38,761 bases of DNA from Pseudorhodoplanes sinuspersici (GCA_945878025.1 CAMDXM010000007.1:1-38761), one strand, 5' to 3'; numbered from the stretch's first letter, positions 24,757 to 32,976 are shown. Notes: generated from the sequence alone by a model not told the origin. Program-made: numbers and translations.

Positions 24757-24784
24757 GCGAGAGGCCGAAAGACCGGCCTCTCGC
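24757..24784 (-). promoter_or_regulatory. intercistronic stem-loop between dctP and dctQ
   Basis: GCGAGAGGCCG (24757-24767) and CGGCCTCTCGC (24774-24784) form a perfect 11-bp stem with a six-base loop. No T run follows on the minus strand, so it is unlikely to be a simple terminator. It may protect the dctP message and leave the permease genes less expressed, a common arrangement for binding-protein transporters. Confidence 0.6.
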
Positions 24785-24797
24785 GCGTTCGACCGGA

Positions 24798-25802
24798 TTA
24801 CTTCACGTTGCGGACGAGAGCGAGGACCTTCTCGGCGTTCGGCCCGAGATCCTTGGCAAGCTTGTCCTGGATCGGCTTCGAGATGTCCTGGAAGCCCTTT
24901 TTGTCGACATCCTTGACGATCTTGATGCCGATCTTCTGCAGCTTCGCCAGCGCTTCGTGTTCGAGCTTGAATGCGATCGCCGGCTGATTGCGGCTGAGCT
25001 CGTCGGCGGCCGCCTGCACCCATTTCTTCTGGTCGTCGTTGAGGCTCGACCAGACCTTGTCGCTCACGAACAGAACGGAGTTGTTGGCTTCGTGCTCGGT
25101 GAGCGAAAGGGTCGGCGCAACTTCGTAATGCTTGTTAATGAGATAATTGTTGATGCCGTTCTCGGCCATGTCGACGACGCCGGTCTGCAGCGAGGTGTAG
25201 ACTTCGCCGAACGGCATATGCACGACCTGCGCGCCATAGGCCGGGAACAGCGTGTCCTCCGTCACCGTCGCCTGCACACGGATCTTCGAGCCCTTGAGGT
25301 CGGCGACTTTGCCAACCGCCTTCTTGCCGTAGATGTGGCGCAGGCCCTGCGAGCCCAGCCCAAGCATATGCGCGCCCTTCATCTTGGCCGCATACAATGT
25401 CTTCATCGCCGCGATCACGGTCGGATCGCCGAGCACTTTGATCGCATGCGCTTCGTCGCGGAAAATGAAATGCAGCGAGAACACGCCCGATTCCGGCTGC
25501 GCGGTCGAGGCATTCGCGGTCGAGAGCAGCACGAAATCGATATCGCCGGTCTGCACTTTCTGCAGCGTCTGGGCTTCGGTGCCGAGCTGGGCGCCGGGAT
25601 ATTGATTGATCGAGAGCGTGCCTTTGGAGAGCTCCATCAGCTTCTTGTTGAACATTTCGCCGCCGGCGCCGTAGCCCGAGGTCTTGGGCTGATCGTAGGC
25701 GAACGAGAATTCACGCTTCTGGGCATTGGCGGCGGATGACAGGACCACGAGCGCGGCGCTGAACACGGCGGCCGCCGTGAAGAATTTTCGCATATTGGGC
25801 AT
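24798..25802 (-). CDS. dctP: TRAP transporter periplasmic solute-binding protein DctP
   Basis: DctP captures an organic acid in the periplasm for the QM permease. The 334-aa product has a signal peptide ending 'VLSSAANAQ'. Family motifs are 'FSFAYDQPKTSGYGAGGEMFNKKLMELSKGTL', 'YPGAQLGTEAQTLQKVQTGDIDFV', 'LKGSKIRVQATVTE' (with the carboxylate-binding arginine) and 'VYTSLQTGVVDMAENGINNYL'. ATG 25802 follows GGGAGGGAG and is well supported. Two inverted-repeat sites at 25892 and 25956 are candidate operators for the upstream GntR regulator. The ligand cannot be named; the neighbouring dehydratase suggests a sugar acid. Confidence 0.95.
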   Translation of the reverse strand: MPNMRKFFTAAAVFSAALVVLSSAANAQKREFSFAYDQPKTSGYGAGGEMFNKKLMELSKGTLSINQYPGAQLGTEAQTLQKVQTGDIDFVLLSTANASTAQPESGVFSLHFIFRDEAHAIKVLGDPTVIAAMKTLYAAKMKGAHMLGLGSQGLRHIYGKKAVGKVADLKGSKIRVQATVTEDTLFPAYGAQVVHMPFGEVYTSLQTGVVDMAENGINNYLINKHYEVAPTLSLTEHEANNSVLFVSDKVWSSLNDDQKKWVQAAADELSRNQPAIAFKLEHEALAKLQKIGIKIVKDVDKKGFQDISKPIQDKLAKDLGPNAEKVLALVRNVK

Positions 25803-25891
25803 GGGGACTCCCTCCCTGAGAGTTCATTGCGTGACTGAAGGCCCGTGACCGGGCGGTGTTTTTTCTTTCACCTTGCAAGGACATGGCTAGG

Positions 25892-25903
25892 ATTGTCAAC
25901 AAT
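25892..25903. promoter_or_regulatory. candidate GntR/FCD operator 1 upstream of dctP
   Basis: ATTGTCAACAAT has perfect five-base inverted arms (ATTGT/ACAAT) around a two-base centre, in the style of TTGT-ACAA sites bound by FadR/VanR-type GntR regulators. On the minus strand it contains TTGACA, a consensus -35 hexamer, so binding could block dctP transcription; no good -10 was found at the right distance. Confidence 0.5.
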
Positions 25904-25955
25904 GTGGCTATTGGATTGGCATTTATGCCGATTTAAGGCCGATAAACTGGCGATT

Positions 25956-25965
25956 TTGTCGACAA
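25956..25965. promoter_or_regulatory. candidate GntR/FCD operator 2 upstream of dctP
   Basis: TTGTCGACAA is a perfect ten-base palindrome sharing the TTGTC half-site with operator 1. The centres of the two sites are 63 bases apart, about six helical turns, so they would face the same side of the DNA. A third palindrome, GGCATTTATGCC (25918-25929), lies between them. Confidence 0.5.
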
Positions 25966-25981
25966 TTACCAATCTTTCCGC

Positions 25982-26085
25982 CGTCATGGCCGGGCTTGTC
26001 ATCGCAAGTCGGGGATACCCGACCTCCGCAATGTGAATGCGCAAGTCGGGTAAACCCGACTTTCGCCCAAGCCCGCGCATGACAG
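25982..26085. repeat. nested palindromic element with two inner hairpins
   Basis: The ends CGTCATGGCCGGGCTTG and CAAGCCCGCGCATGACAG are imperfect inverted arms of the class C type. Inside are GTCGGG-GATA-CCCGAC and the perfect AAGTCGGGT-AA-ACCCGACTT (26043-26062). It separates the gntR stop from the dctP control region. Confidence 0.8.
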
Positions 26086-26112
26086 CGGAGCAAGCGGTTT
26101 GGTTTTTCGCGT

Positions 26113-26790
26113 CTATTCCGCCGGGATGTCTTCGGCGGCGGCTTCGCGCAGACGGCCGATATACTTGTCCTTGTTCGGCCGCAGATGCTGCACGCACAAT
26201 TCCGAAAAGGCCCAGGAGTCGCGGCCCTTGAGGTGCTCGATCATCAATTCATGCTGGAAACGTGAGACCTCGAGCGCCTGCGGATCGGAGAAGGTGTTGG
26301 TGCGGATCACGTAGGTGAGATCCATATATTGCTTGACCAAGGCCAGCAGATGGTTGTTGCCGCACAGCGCGAAGAGCGCGAGATGAAAGCGGTCGTTGCA
26401 GGCGTGAATGCCGCGGAGATCCCCGGTTTCGACGCAGGCCGTGTATTCGCGCTGGATCCCGGCGATGCGCGCGATATCGTCCTTCGACGCGGGCAACCGG
26501 ATCCGGAGCGCGGCCTGCCGCTGCACCATTTCGCGCACGTCGTAGATTTCCTCGACTTCTGAAATCGTGAAGGCGCGCACCGCCGCCCCGACATTGCGGG
26601 TGCGCACCAGGATTCCCTTCTTTTCGAGCCGCACGAAGGCCGCGCGAATGAAATGGCGGGAATGGCCGAAGCGTTCGAGCAAGGCCTCCTCGCGCAGACG
26701 CTCGCCCGGCTTGAGACGGCCGAAGATGATATCGCCTTCCAGTGCGTCGGCGATTTCCTCGTCCGGCGGATATTCGGGCTGCGAGGTCAT
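26113..26790 (-). CDS. GntR-family transcription regulator, FCD (VanR-like) subgroup
   Basis: This 225-aa regulator has an N-terminal winged helix-turn-helix ('LKPGERLREEALLERFGHSRHFIRAAFVRLEKKGILV', about 27-63). An all-helical FCD ligand-binding domain follows, with the expected Asp and His positions in 'NDRFHLALF' and 'RFQHELMIEHL'. Members usually respond to an organic acid or sugar-acid intermediate and repress the linked catabolic operon. It lies upstream of dctPQM-dehydratase on the same strand and diverges from the 2-hydroxyacid dehydrogenase gene, so it could control both. The TTGT-ACAA palindromes before dctP are its likely targets (inference). Confidence 0.92.
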   Translation of the reverse strand: MTSQPEYPPDEEIADALEGDIIFGRLKPGERLREEALLERFGHSRHFIRAAFVRLEKKGILVRTRNVGAAVRAFTISEVEEIYDVREMVQRQAALRIRLPASKDDIARIAGIQREYTACVETGDLRGIHACNDRFHLALFALCGNNHLLALVKQYMDLTYVIRTNTFSDPQALEVSRFQHELMIEHLKGRDSWAFSELCVQHLRPNKDKYIGRLREAAAEDIPAE

Positions 26791-26898
26791 GGCTCCCTAT
26801 AGCACAGGATTGCGGACTGGCGCAGGGCGGACTCATCTGCGAAATTGCCGGTCCGGCACTGTCGCCGCGTAAAGTCGAGAAAGTTAAGAGAACTGGCA

Positions 26899-27894
26899 AT
26901 GGCGCGCATTTTCCTCACCCACATTCCTCACATGCTGCAGAATTACTACGGCGAACGGGCGGTGGCCGCGCTCCGCAAGCTGGGCGAGGTGAAGATCAAC
27001 ACGAGCGACGACGTGCTGGACGCCAGGGCGCTGTTCGAGGCCTCGAAAGGCTGCGACATCATCGTGTCCGACCGGCAGACGCCCGGACCGGGCGAATTTT
27101 TCGACATGGGGCCGGACGCGGTGGCGTTCCTTCGTTGCGCGGTCGATATCCGCAACATCGATGTCGCGGCCGCGAGCAAGCAAGGGATACTCGTCACGCA
27201 TGCGACGCCGGGCTTCATCGCATCGGTCAGCGAACAGACCATCGGCATGATGATCGACTGCGCGCGCAACGTGTCGGAATACGTGATGGATTATCGCGCC
27301 GGCAAGACGCCGGTCGCGCGCCCCGGCCGCCAGCTCAAAGGCGCGGCGCTCGGCATCATGGGCTATGGCGATATCGGGCAATATCTTGCGCCATTGGCCC
27401 TGGCATTGGGCATGACGGTGATGATCAGCGATCCGTTCAAAACGATCGACGATCCGAAGTTGCAACAGGTCGATCTGCCGACGCTCCTGCGCGAGAGCGA
27501 TTTCGTCGTCTGTCTCGTGGTCGCCAACGAGAAGACCGAGAACCTGATGAACGAGGCGACCTTCGCGCAGATGAAAAAGAGCGCCTATTTCATCAACATG
27601 TCGCGCGGCAATCTCGTCGACGAGGACGCGCTCATTCGCGCGCTCGACAAGAAAGTGATCGCGGGCGCCGCCATGGATGTCGGCCGCGCGCAAGACCAGA
27701 TGCCCTCGCTGAAACTCGCGCGCCGCCCGGACGTGGTCGCGACCCCGCACTCGGCAGGGCTCACCCCGCAGGCGATCGAGCATCAGGCCTTCGACACCGT
27801 GAACCAGGTGGCGGAACTCGTCGCCGGCCGCATGCCGCCGGGCGCGGCGAATGCCGACGCTGCGACCCGCTTGTCGCGTCTTCGCAAAGGATAA
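26899..27894 (+). CDS. D-2-hydroxyacid dehydrogenase family protein with altered catalytic Glu site
   Basis: The family reduces or oxidises 2-oxo/2-hydroxy acids with NAD(P). The 331-aa protein has the nucleotide motif 'GIMGYGDIGQYLAPLALALGMTV' and keeps the substrate-binding Arg ('MSRGNLVDE', R236) and the general His ('TPHSAG', H284). Aligning from R236 as in E. coli PGDH (R240, E269), the catalytic Glu position is Gln265, followed by Asp266 ('GRAQDQMP'). Either Asp266 takes over or activity differs. ATG 26899 has AAGAGAA upstream and matches the family's first strand, unlike the track start at 26845. xdhA starts one base after its stop, so the genes form an operon. It diverges from gntR. 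Confidence 0.9.
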   Translation: MARIFLTHIPHMLQNYYGERAVAALRKLGEVKINTSDDVLDARALFEASKGCDIIVSDRQTPGPGEFFDMGPDAVAFLRCAVDIRNIDVAAASKQGILVTHATPGFIASVSEQTIGMMIDCARNVSEYVMDYRAGKTPVARPGRQLKGAALGIMGYGDIGQYLAPLALALGMTVMISDPFKTIDDPKLQQVDLPTLLRESDFVVCLVVANEKTENLMNEATFAQMKKSAYFINMSRGNLVDEDALIRALDKKVIAGAAMDVGRAQDQMPSLKLARRPDVVATPHSAGLTPQAIEHQAFDTVNQVAELVAGRMPPGAANADAATRLSRLRKG

Positions 27895-27895
27895 G

Positions 27896-29314
27896 ATGGC
27901 GCCGATACGCTTTCTTCTGAATGGCGAGATGCGGTCGGAGGATCGCGTTTCCCCGACCACAACGGTGCTGGATTATCTGCGCGGCACAGCGCGGCTCACC
28001 GGCGCCAAAGAAGGATGCGCTGAGGGCGATTGCGGCGCCTGCACCATTGCAATCGGCGAGACACGAAACGGTGCGGCGCATTATCGCGCGGTGAATTCCT
28101 GCCTGATGATGCTGCCGCAGCTTGATGGCTGCGACATCGTTACAGTCGAAGGCTTGGCGAAGGAAGACGGTTCGCTGCATCCGGTGCAGCAGGCCCTGGC
28201 CGAGGCGGACGCCACGCAATGCGGCTTCTGCACGCCGGGTTTCGCGATGGCGATGTTCGCTTTCGCGCAGGGCGGCGAAGCCGGCAGTGACGAGAACATT
28301 CACGACGCGCTGGCGGGAAATCTCTGCCGCTGCACGGGTTATCGGCCGATCGGCGAGGCCTGCCGGAAGATCGCCGGACATCCGGACAGCGCGCTTGCAG
28401 AAAAATCCGTTCCGGCGCTGCCGCCTTGCACGGAATACAAGCATGATGAGCAGATCTGTTTCCTTCCGCGCTCGCTCGATCAATTCCTGCAATTGCGCGC
28501 AAGCCACCCCGCGGCATTGATCGTCGGCGGCGGCACGGATCTCGGCCTCAAGCTAAGCAAGGAGCGCGAGCGATTTCCCGCCGTCATTCTGACCAACGGC
28601 GTGCGCGAATTGAAAACCATCGCGACCGATGGCGGCGCATTGGAACTCGGCGGCGCGGTCACCTATTCCGAGGCTTTGCCTTCGCTCGACATGTATTTTC
28701 CGGCTTTCGCCGCGCTGGCGCGGCGGATCGGCTCGCGACAGATCCGCAATCTCGGCACCTTCGCGGGCAATCTCGCAACCGCCTCGCCGATCGGCGACAC
28801 CCTGCCCTGCCTGATCGCGCTCGGCGCACAGATTGCATTGCGCACGACGACGGCGGCGCGAACCATGCCGGTCGAAGATTTCATTCTCGGTTACCGCAAG
28901 ACCGCGCTCAAACCGGACGAAGTCATCGCAACCATCCGCATTCCCTTCCTGCCGAACAGCGACCGCTTCGCGATCTATAAATTATCCAAGCGTTTCGACC
29001 AGGATATCTCAACTGTCATCGCCGCCTTTCGCGTCACGCTCGATCACGGCGTTGCGCGGGACTTCCGCGCGGTCTATGGCGGCATGGCGGCCATCCCGAA
29101 GCGCGCAGCCACGCTCGAAAAAGCACTGACCGGGAAGACCTGGGATACGCAAACGCTCGACGGCATCGACGCTCTTCTGGCGCAGGATTTCAAGCCGATG
29201 AGCGACCAGCGCGGCAGCGCCGCCTATCGTTTGCGCGCGGCGGCCAATCTCGTGCGCCGGTTCCAGATCGAAACCACGGATGAGCGCGCGCTCGCGCGCG
29301 TGGAGGCGTTATGA
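27896..29314 (+). CDS. xdhA: xanthine dehydrogenase-type small subunit (2Fe-2S and FAD)
   Basis: This 472-aa subunit carries electrons from the molybdenum centre to NAD through two [2Fe-2S] clusters and FAD. The plant-type cluster is 'GCAEGDCGACT', and the second cluster uses 'QCGFCTPG' and 'NLCRCTGY'. The FAD domain shows 'ALIVGGGTDLGL' and 'IRNLGTFAGNLATASPIGDT'. Fusion of iron-sulfur and FAD parts in one chain matches Rhodobacter-type XdhA. ATG 27896 has AAGGA upstream. The stop overlaps the xdhB ATG. Sequence favours a purine-oxidising enzyme, but the neighbours favour acid catabolism, so the substrate is left open. Confidence 0.93.
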   Translation: MAPIRFLLNGEMRSEDRVSPTTTVLDYLRGTARLTGAKEGCAEGDCGACTIAIGETRNGAAHYRAVNSCLMMLPQLDGCDIVTVEGLAKEDGSLHPVQQALAEADATQCGFCTPGFAMAMFAFAQGGEAGSDENIHDALAGNLCRCTGYRPIGEACRKIAGHPDSALAEKSVPALPPCTEYKHDEQICFLPRSLDQFLQLRASHPAALIVGGGTDLGLKLSKERERFPAVILTNGVRELKTIATDGGALELGGAVTYSEALPSLDMYFPAFAALARRIGSRQIRNLGTFAGNLATASPIGDTLPCLIALGAQIALRTTTAARTMPVEDFILGYRKTALKPDEVIATIRIPFLPNSDRFAIYKLSKRFDQDISTVIAAFRVTLDHGVARDFRAVYGGMAAIPKRAATLEKALTGKTWDTQTLDGIDALLAQDFKPMSDQRGSAAYRLRAAANLVRRFQIETTDERALARVEAL

Positions 29315-31629
29315 GCGCCGACACACCCCTTGCGCGCATTCGCGGCGGCGCGGGCGAGGCGATTCGTCATGACAGCGCCGCGGGCCATGTCACCGGCCGC
29401 GCGCTTTATCTCGACGACATGCCGGTCGCGCCCGGCACGCTGGAGGCCGCGCTCGTTCTTTCCCCGCATCCGCATGCGCGCATCAAGCGGATCGATTTTT
29501 CGAAAGCGCTCGCCGCCGAGGGCGTCGTCTGCGCGATTACGGCGAAGGATATTCCCGGCAAGAACGATATCGCCGCGATCAGGACGGATGAGCCGTTGCT
29601 CCCCGAAGCGATCGTCGAATATGAAGGCCAGCCCTTCGCGGCCATCGCGTCGGCGACACTCGATCAGGCGCGCGCGGCTGCGAAACTCGTCATCGTCGAA
29701 TGGGAAGAGCTGCCTCCCGTCCTCACCATCGAGGACGCCATCGCGCGCGAGCAATATGTGTCGCCGCCGCAGACGATGTCGCGCGGCGATGTCGATGCCG
29801 CGCTGAAAAACTCCCCGCTGCGCCTCTCCGGCGAATTCCGCTGCGGCGGGCAGGATCATTTCTATCTCGAAGGCCAGATCGCGCTCGCCATTCCCGGCGA
29901 CAGCGGCGACTTCCATGTGTTCAGCTCGACCCAGCATCCGACCGAGATCCAGCACGCGGTCGCGCATCTGCTCGATCTGCCGTTCAATGCCGTCACCGTC
30001 GAAGTGCGGCGCATGGGCGGGGCGTTCGGCGGCAAGGAAAGCCAGGCGACATTGATCGCCGGCATCGCCGCCGTGCTGGCCGATAAAGCAAGGCGTCCGG
30101 TGAAATTGCGCCTGCCGCGCGACGACGACATGCGCGCGACCGGAAAGCGCCATCCATTCCTGATCCGCTACGATATCGGCTTCGACGAAACCGGCGCGAT
30201 CCACGCGCTCGATCTCACGCTCGCGGCCAATGGCGGCAATGTCGCCGACCACACGCCGGCCGTGATGACGCGCGCGCTTTGCCACGCCGACAATTGCTAC
30301 TGGCTTCCCGCGCTTCGTTTCAAGGGATTGCCGTGCAAGACCAACACGGTGTCGAACACGGCGTTCCGCGGCTATGGCGGACCGCAGGGCATGTTCGCAA
30401 TCGAGACCATCCTCGATCAGGTCGCGCGCCATCTCGGCAAGCCGCTCGATGACGTGCGGGCGCAAAATTATTACGGGGCCGCGCGCAACAATGTCACGCC
30501 CTACGGCATGACCATCGAAGACAACATCATCGGAAAACTCACCGCCGAGTTTGAGCGCTCCGTCGACCTGAAAAGCTGGCGCGCGCAAGTCGACGCCTTC
30601 AACGCGAAGAACGCCATCGTCAAAAAGGGTCTCGCCAGCATGCCGGTGAAATTCGGCATCTCGTTCAATCGTCCGGCGCTCAACCAGGCCGGCGCGCTGG
30701 TGCATGTCTATACCGACGGCAGCGTGACGCTGAATCACGGCGGCACCGAAATGGGGCAAGGGCTGTTCGTGAAGGTGGCGCAGGTTGTGGCGGACGCGTT
30801 CCAGATCGACATCGATCACATCCGCATGTCGGCGACGACCACCGGCAAGGTGCCCAACACCTCGCCGACCGCGGCCTCGTCCGGCTCCGACTTGAACGGC
30901 ATGGCGGCGCGGAATGCGGCCGAGCAGATCCGCGAGCGCATGGCCGAGGTCGCGGCCGATCATTTCGGCGTGCCGAAAAACGAAATCGCCTTCGCCGCCA
31001 ACCGAATTTTCGCGGGCAACCGCAGCGTCTCGTTCCCAGAACTCGCGGCGATGTCATGGGAGAAACGCGTGTCGCTCTCGGCCACCGGCTTCTACCGCAC
31101 GCCGAAAATCCACTGGGATTTCGCGACGAGCCAAGGCCGGCCGTTCTATTATTTCGCCTACGGGATCGCGGCCAGCGAAGTCGCGATCGATACGCTGACC
31201 GGCGAGACGCGCGTTCTTCGCGCGGAGCTCCTGCAGGATTGCGGACAATCGCTCAATCCCGCGATCGATCTCGGCCAGATCGAAGGGGCCTTCGTGCAGG
31301 GCCTGGGCTGGCTCACGTCGGAGGAATTGTGGTGGGACGAGAAGGGGCGTTTGCGCACACAAGGCCCTTCGACCTACAAAATTCCCGGCAGCCGCGACGT
31401 ACCTCCCATTTTCAACGCGCGCATTTTGGCGGACTCGCCCAACCGCGAAGAGACCGTGTTCCGCTCCAAAGCGGTGGGCGAGCCGCCGCTGATGCTCGCG
31501 ATCTCGGTGTGGCTTGCGATCCGCGACGCCATCGCGAGTGTGTCAGGCCACGCACGTGCGCCGCAGATCGACGCGCCGGCTACTCCCGAGCGCGTGCTGC
31601 TGGCGGTGGATGCGATTCGGAATAGCTAA
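29311..31629 (+). CDS. xdhB: xanthine dehydrogenase-type molybdopterin-binding large subunit
   Basis: The 772-aa protein holds the molybdenum cofactor and substrate site. XDH-type motifs include 'GGQDHFYLEGQIALA', 'RRMGGAFGGKESQ', 'NTAFRGYGGPQG' (the Arg equivalent to bovine Arg880), 'VKFGISF', 'LNHGGTEMGQG', 'NTSPTAASSGSDLNG' and 'SKAVGEPPLMLA' (the Glu equivalent to bovine Glu1261). These point to a true xanthine dehydrogenase-like enzyme rather than a CO or aldehyde type. It overlaps xdhA by four bases. The usual third gene, xdhC, which inserts the sulfurated cofactor, is not next to it; a nested palindrome follows instead. Confidence 0.94.
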   Translation: MSADTPLARIRGGAGEAIRHDSAAGHVTGRALYLDDMPVAPGTLEAALVLSPHPHARIKRIDFSKALAAEGVVCAITAKDIPGKNDIAAIRTDEPLLPEAIVEYEGQPFAAIASATLDQARAAAKLVIVEWEELPPVLTIEDAIAREQYVSPPQTMSRGDVDAALKNSPLRLSGEFRCGGQDHFYLEGQIALAIPGDSGDFHVFSSTQHPTEIQHAVAHLLDLPFNAVTVEVRRMGGAFGGKESQATLIAGIAAVLADKARRPVKLRLPRDDDMRATGKRHPFLIRYDIGFDETGAIHALDLTLAANGGNVADHTPAVMTRALCHADNCYWLPALRFKGLPCKTNTVSNTAFRGYGGPQGMFAIETILDQVARHLGKPLDDVRAQNYYGAARNNVTPYGMTIEDNIIGKLTAEFERSVDLKSWRAQVDAFNAKNAIVKKGLASMPVKFGISFNRPALNQAGALVHVYTDGSVTLNHGGTEMGQGLFVKVAQVVADAFQIDIDHIRMSATTTGKVPNTSPTAASSGSDLNGMAARNAAEQIRERMAEVAADHFGVPKNEIAFAANRIFAGNRSVSFPELAAMSWEKRVSLSATGFYRTPKIHWDFATSQGRPFYYFAYGIAASEVAIDTLTGETRVLRAELLQDCGQSLNPAIDLGQIEGAFVQGLGWLTSEELWWDEKGRLRTQGPSTYKIPGSRDVPPIFNARILADSPNREETVFRSKAVGEPPLMLAISVWLAIRDAIASVSGHARAPQIDAPATPERVLLAVDAIRNS

Positions 31630-31651
31630 GCAACGAGCACACTCTACCCCC

Positions 31652-31746
31652 GTCACCCTGAGGTGCCCGCCGAAGGCGGGCCTCGAAGGGCGACGGCCGG
31701 GCCCGTTCATCCTTCGAGGCTCGCTACGCTCGCACCTCAGGATGAC
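31652..31746. repeat. nested palindromic (REP/REPIN-type) element, class B, copy 1
   Basis: GTCACCCTGAGGTGC...GGGCCTCGAAGG on the left faces CATCCTTCGAGGCTCGC...GCACCTCAGGATGAC on the right. The left 45 or more bases are identical to the copy at 36183. It lies between xdhB and a secreted-protein gene. Confidence 0.88.
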
Positions 31747-31777
31747 GGATCAGCAGCGGCGTATTATCGTGGATGCC

Positions 31778-32278
31778 ATGCTCCGCCCTCTCCTGATCTT
31801 GCTCGCTTGCACCTCCTTCGCGGCGCCCGCTTTCGCGCAGGGCGATCCCGTGAAGCCGGCCGCCACCAGCGACGTCGGCCCGTGGGAGGCGGTGGTCTGG
31901 ACCCGCGGCCGCGTCGTGCATCGCTGCACGATGTCGCGCGCCAGAAACGCACCCGAAGGCGTGATCTACGGCTTGCTGATCGACCGGGAGGGAATTCTGC
32001 TCGGCGTCGCGCACAAGAACTGGAAGTTTGCCTCCGAAGCCCCGGTGCAGGCGACGCTCGCGCCGCAGACCGGGGAGATGCACGAGCTCACCGCGCGCCC
32101 GGTCTCGAACATCAGGGCGAATATCGAGCTGCCGCGTCCGCTGCTCGACCAGCTGCAGCGCTCCGAACATGCGGACGTCGAGATCGGCGGCGTCAAGGTG
32201 CGGCTGCCGTTCGACGATTTCAACGCCGCGCGGGTGACACTGGAGATTTGCGTGCAGAAGATCGGGAAGCGGAATTAG
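31778..32278 (+). CDS. secreted protein of unknown function
   Basis: The 166-aa product has a clear signal peptide ('MLRPLLILLACTSFAAPAFA', cut before Q21). A mature part of about 146 residues has no family I can name. Stretches such as 'RVVHRCTMSRARNAPEGVIYGLLIDREGILLGVAHKNWKF' and 'HADVEIGGVKVRLPFDDFNAARVTLEICVQKI' look like alternating beta strands. Two cysteines (in 'HRCTM' and 'EICVQ') could pair. The track start at 31514 runs back through xdhB; ATG 31778 begins the signal peptide, and ATG 31742 is a weaker alternative at the edge of the repeat. It converges on the tetR-type gene. Confidence 0.75.
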   Translation: MLRPLLILLACTSFAAPAFAQGDPVKPAATSDVGPWEAVVWTRGRVVHRCTMSRARNAPEGVIYGLLIDREGILLGVAHKNWKFASEAPVQATLAPQTGEMHELTARPVSNIRANIELPRPLLDQLQRSEHADVEIGGVKVRLPFDDFNAARVTLEICVQKIGKRN

Positions 32279-32295
32279 GAGCCGGGCCGCCCCTA

Positions 32296-32898
32296 TCAAT
32301 TCTTCACGCCCATCTCCGCTTTCAGATCGTTAAAGGCATCTCGAAAATAGCTGGGCAAGGACCGCTTTCCATTCTGTTCGAGCCATGAATCGACGGCGAC
32401 ACGATTGGCTCCGATCGATGCGATAGCCACAAGACGCAGCCGCGCGCGGCGGCTCTTCGCCGGCCATACCTCACACAACGCCTCGAATACGGCTTGTTCA
32501 AATTGGGAATTGTTTCGCTGTTTGATCCGGAGCGCCCCGCTCTCGCGCATGAAACGCGCGGTCGCGAGAAGTTTGGACGCCTCAAAGCCGGCGGACAGCT
32601 TCACCATCGCGTCCCGCACGGCGTCCAGGGGCGAATGAGACGCGGTGTTCTTGATTTCAGTTTTCAGGTCTTCGGCAAGACCGCCAATATACGCGAGAAT
32701 GATGTCGTCCTTGCTTTTGAAATAATAAAAAAATGTACGCCGGGAAATTCCGGCCTCGGCCGCAATCTCGTGGAGTGTCGTCGCGTCATAGCCTTTGGCC
32801 AAAAACAGACCGAGCCCGACCTCGGAGATACGCTGGAGCGTCTCGCGGCGCTTGCGCTCGCGCAAACCCTCTTCCGGTAGTGAACCTGATACCTGCAT
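32296..32898 (-). CDS. TetR-family transcription regulator
   Basis: The 200-aa protein has a standard N-terminal helix-turn-helix, 'TTLHEIAAEAGISRRTFFYYFKSKDDIILAY' (about 39-69), followed by a helical ligand domain. TetR regulators usually repress a neighbouring divergent gene until a small lipophilic ligand binds. The track starts at TTG 32934; ATG 32898 has AGGA seven bases upstream and is preferred. Two inverted repeats with the same TTACA-N5-TGTAA core lie in the divergent spacer before the lipoprotein gene, and they are the expected binding sites. Confidence 0.92.
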   Translation of the reverse strand: MQVSGSLPEEGLRERKRRETLQRISEVGLGLFLAKGYDATTLHEIAAEAGISRRTFFYYFKSKDDIILAYIGGLAEDLKTEIKNTASHSPLDAVRDAMVKLSAGFEASKLLATARFMRESGALRIKQRNNSQFEQAVFEALCEVWPAKSRRARLRLVAIASIGANRVAVDSWLEQNGKRSLPSYFRDAFNDLKAEMGVKN

Positions 32899-32936
32899 GC
32901 GCTGGTCCTGCCACGATTCCGGACCCGGGTGCAAAA

Positions 32937-32951
32937 TTACACTGGATGTAA
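32937..32951. promoter_or_regulatory. TetR-type operator, imperfect copy
   Basis: TTACACTGGATGTAA has perfect outer arms TTACA/TGTAA with a five-base centre, the same core and spacing as the stronger site 44 bases away. It lies just upstream of the TetR start codon and would suit autoregulation. Confidence 0.6.
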
Positions 32952-32976
32952 ATATAGCCTTATGCCCGCCACAATT

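Noticed and set aside
26043-26062. AAGTCGGGT-AA-ACCCGACTT as a terminator for gntR
   Set aside because: The stem is perfect but no T run follows on the gntR strand, and it lies inside a larger nested repeat.
25982-26085. Short spaced repeats near the gntR gene as a CRISPR array
   Set aside because: They are nested inverted repeats with different spacing, not direct repeats with unique spacers; no cas genes are present in the window.
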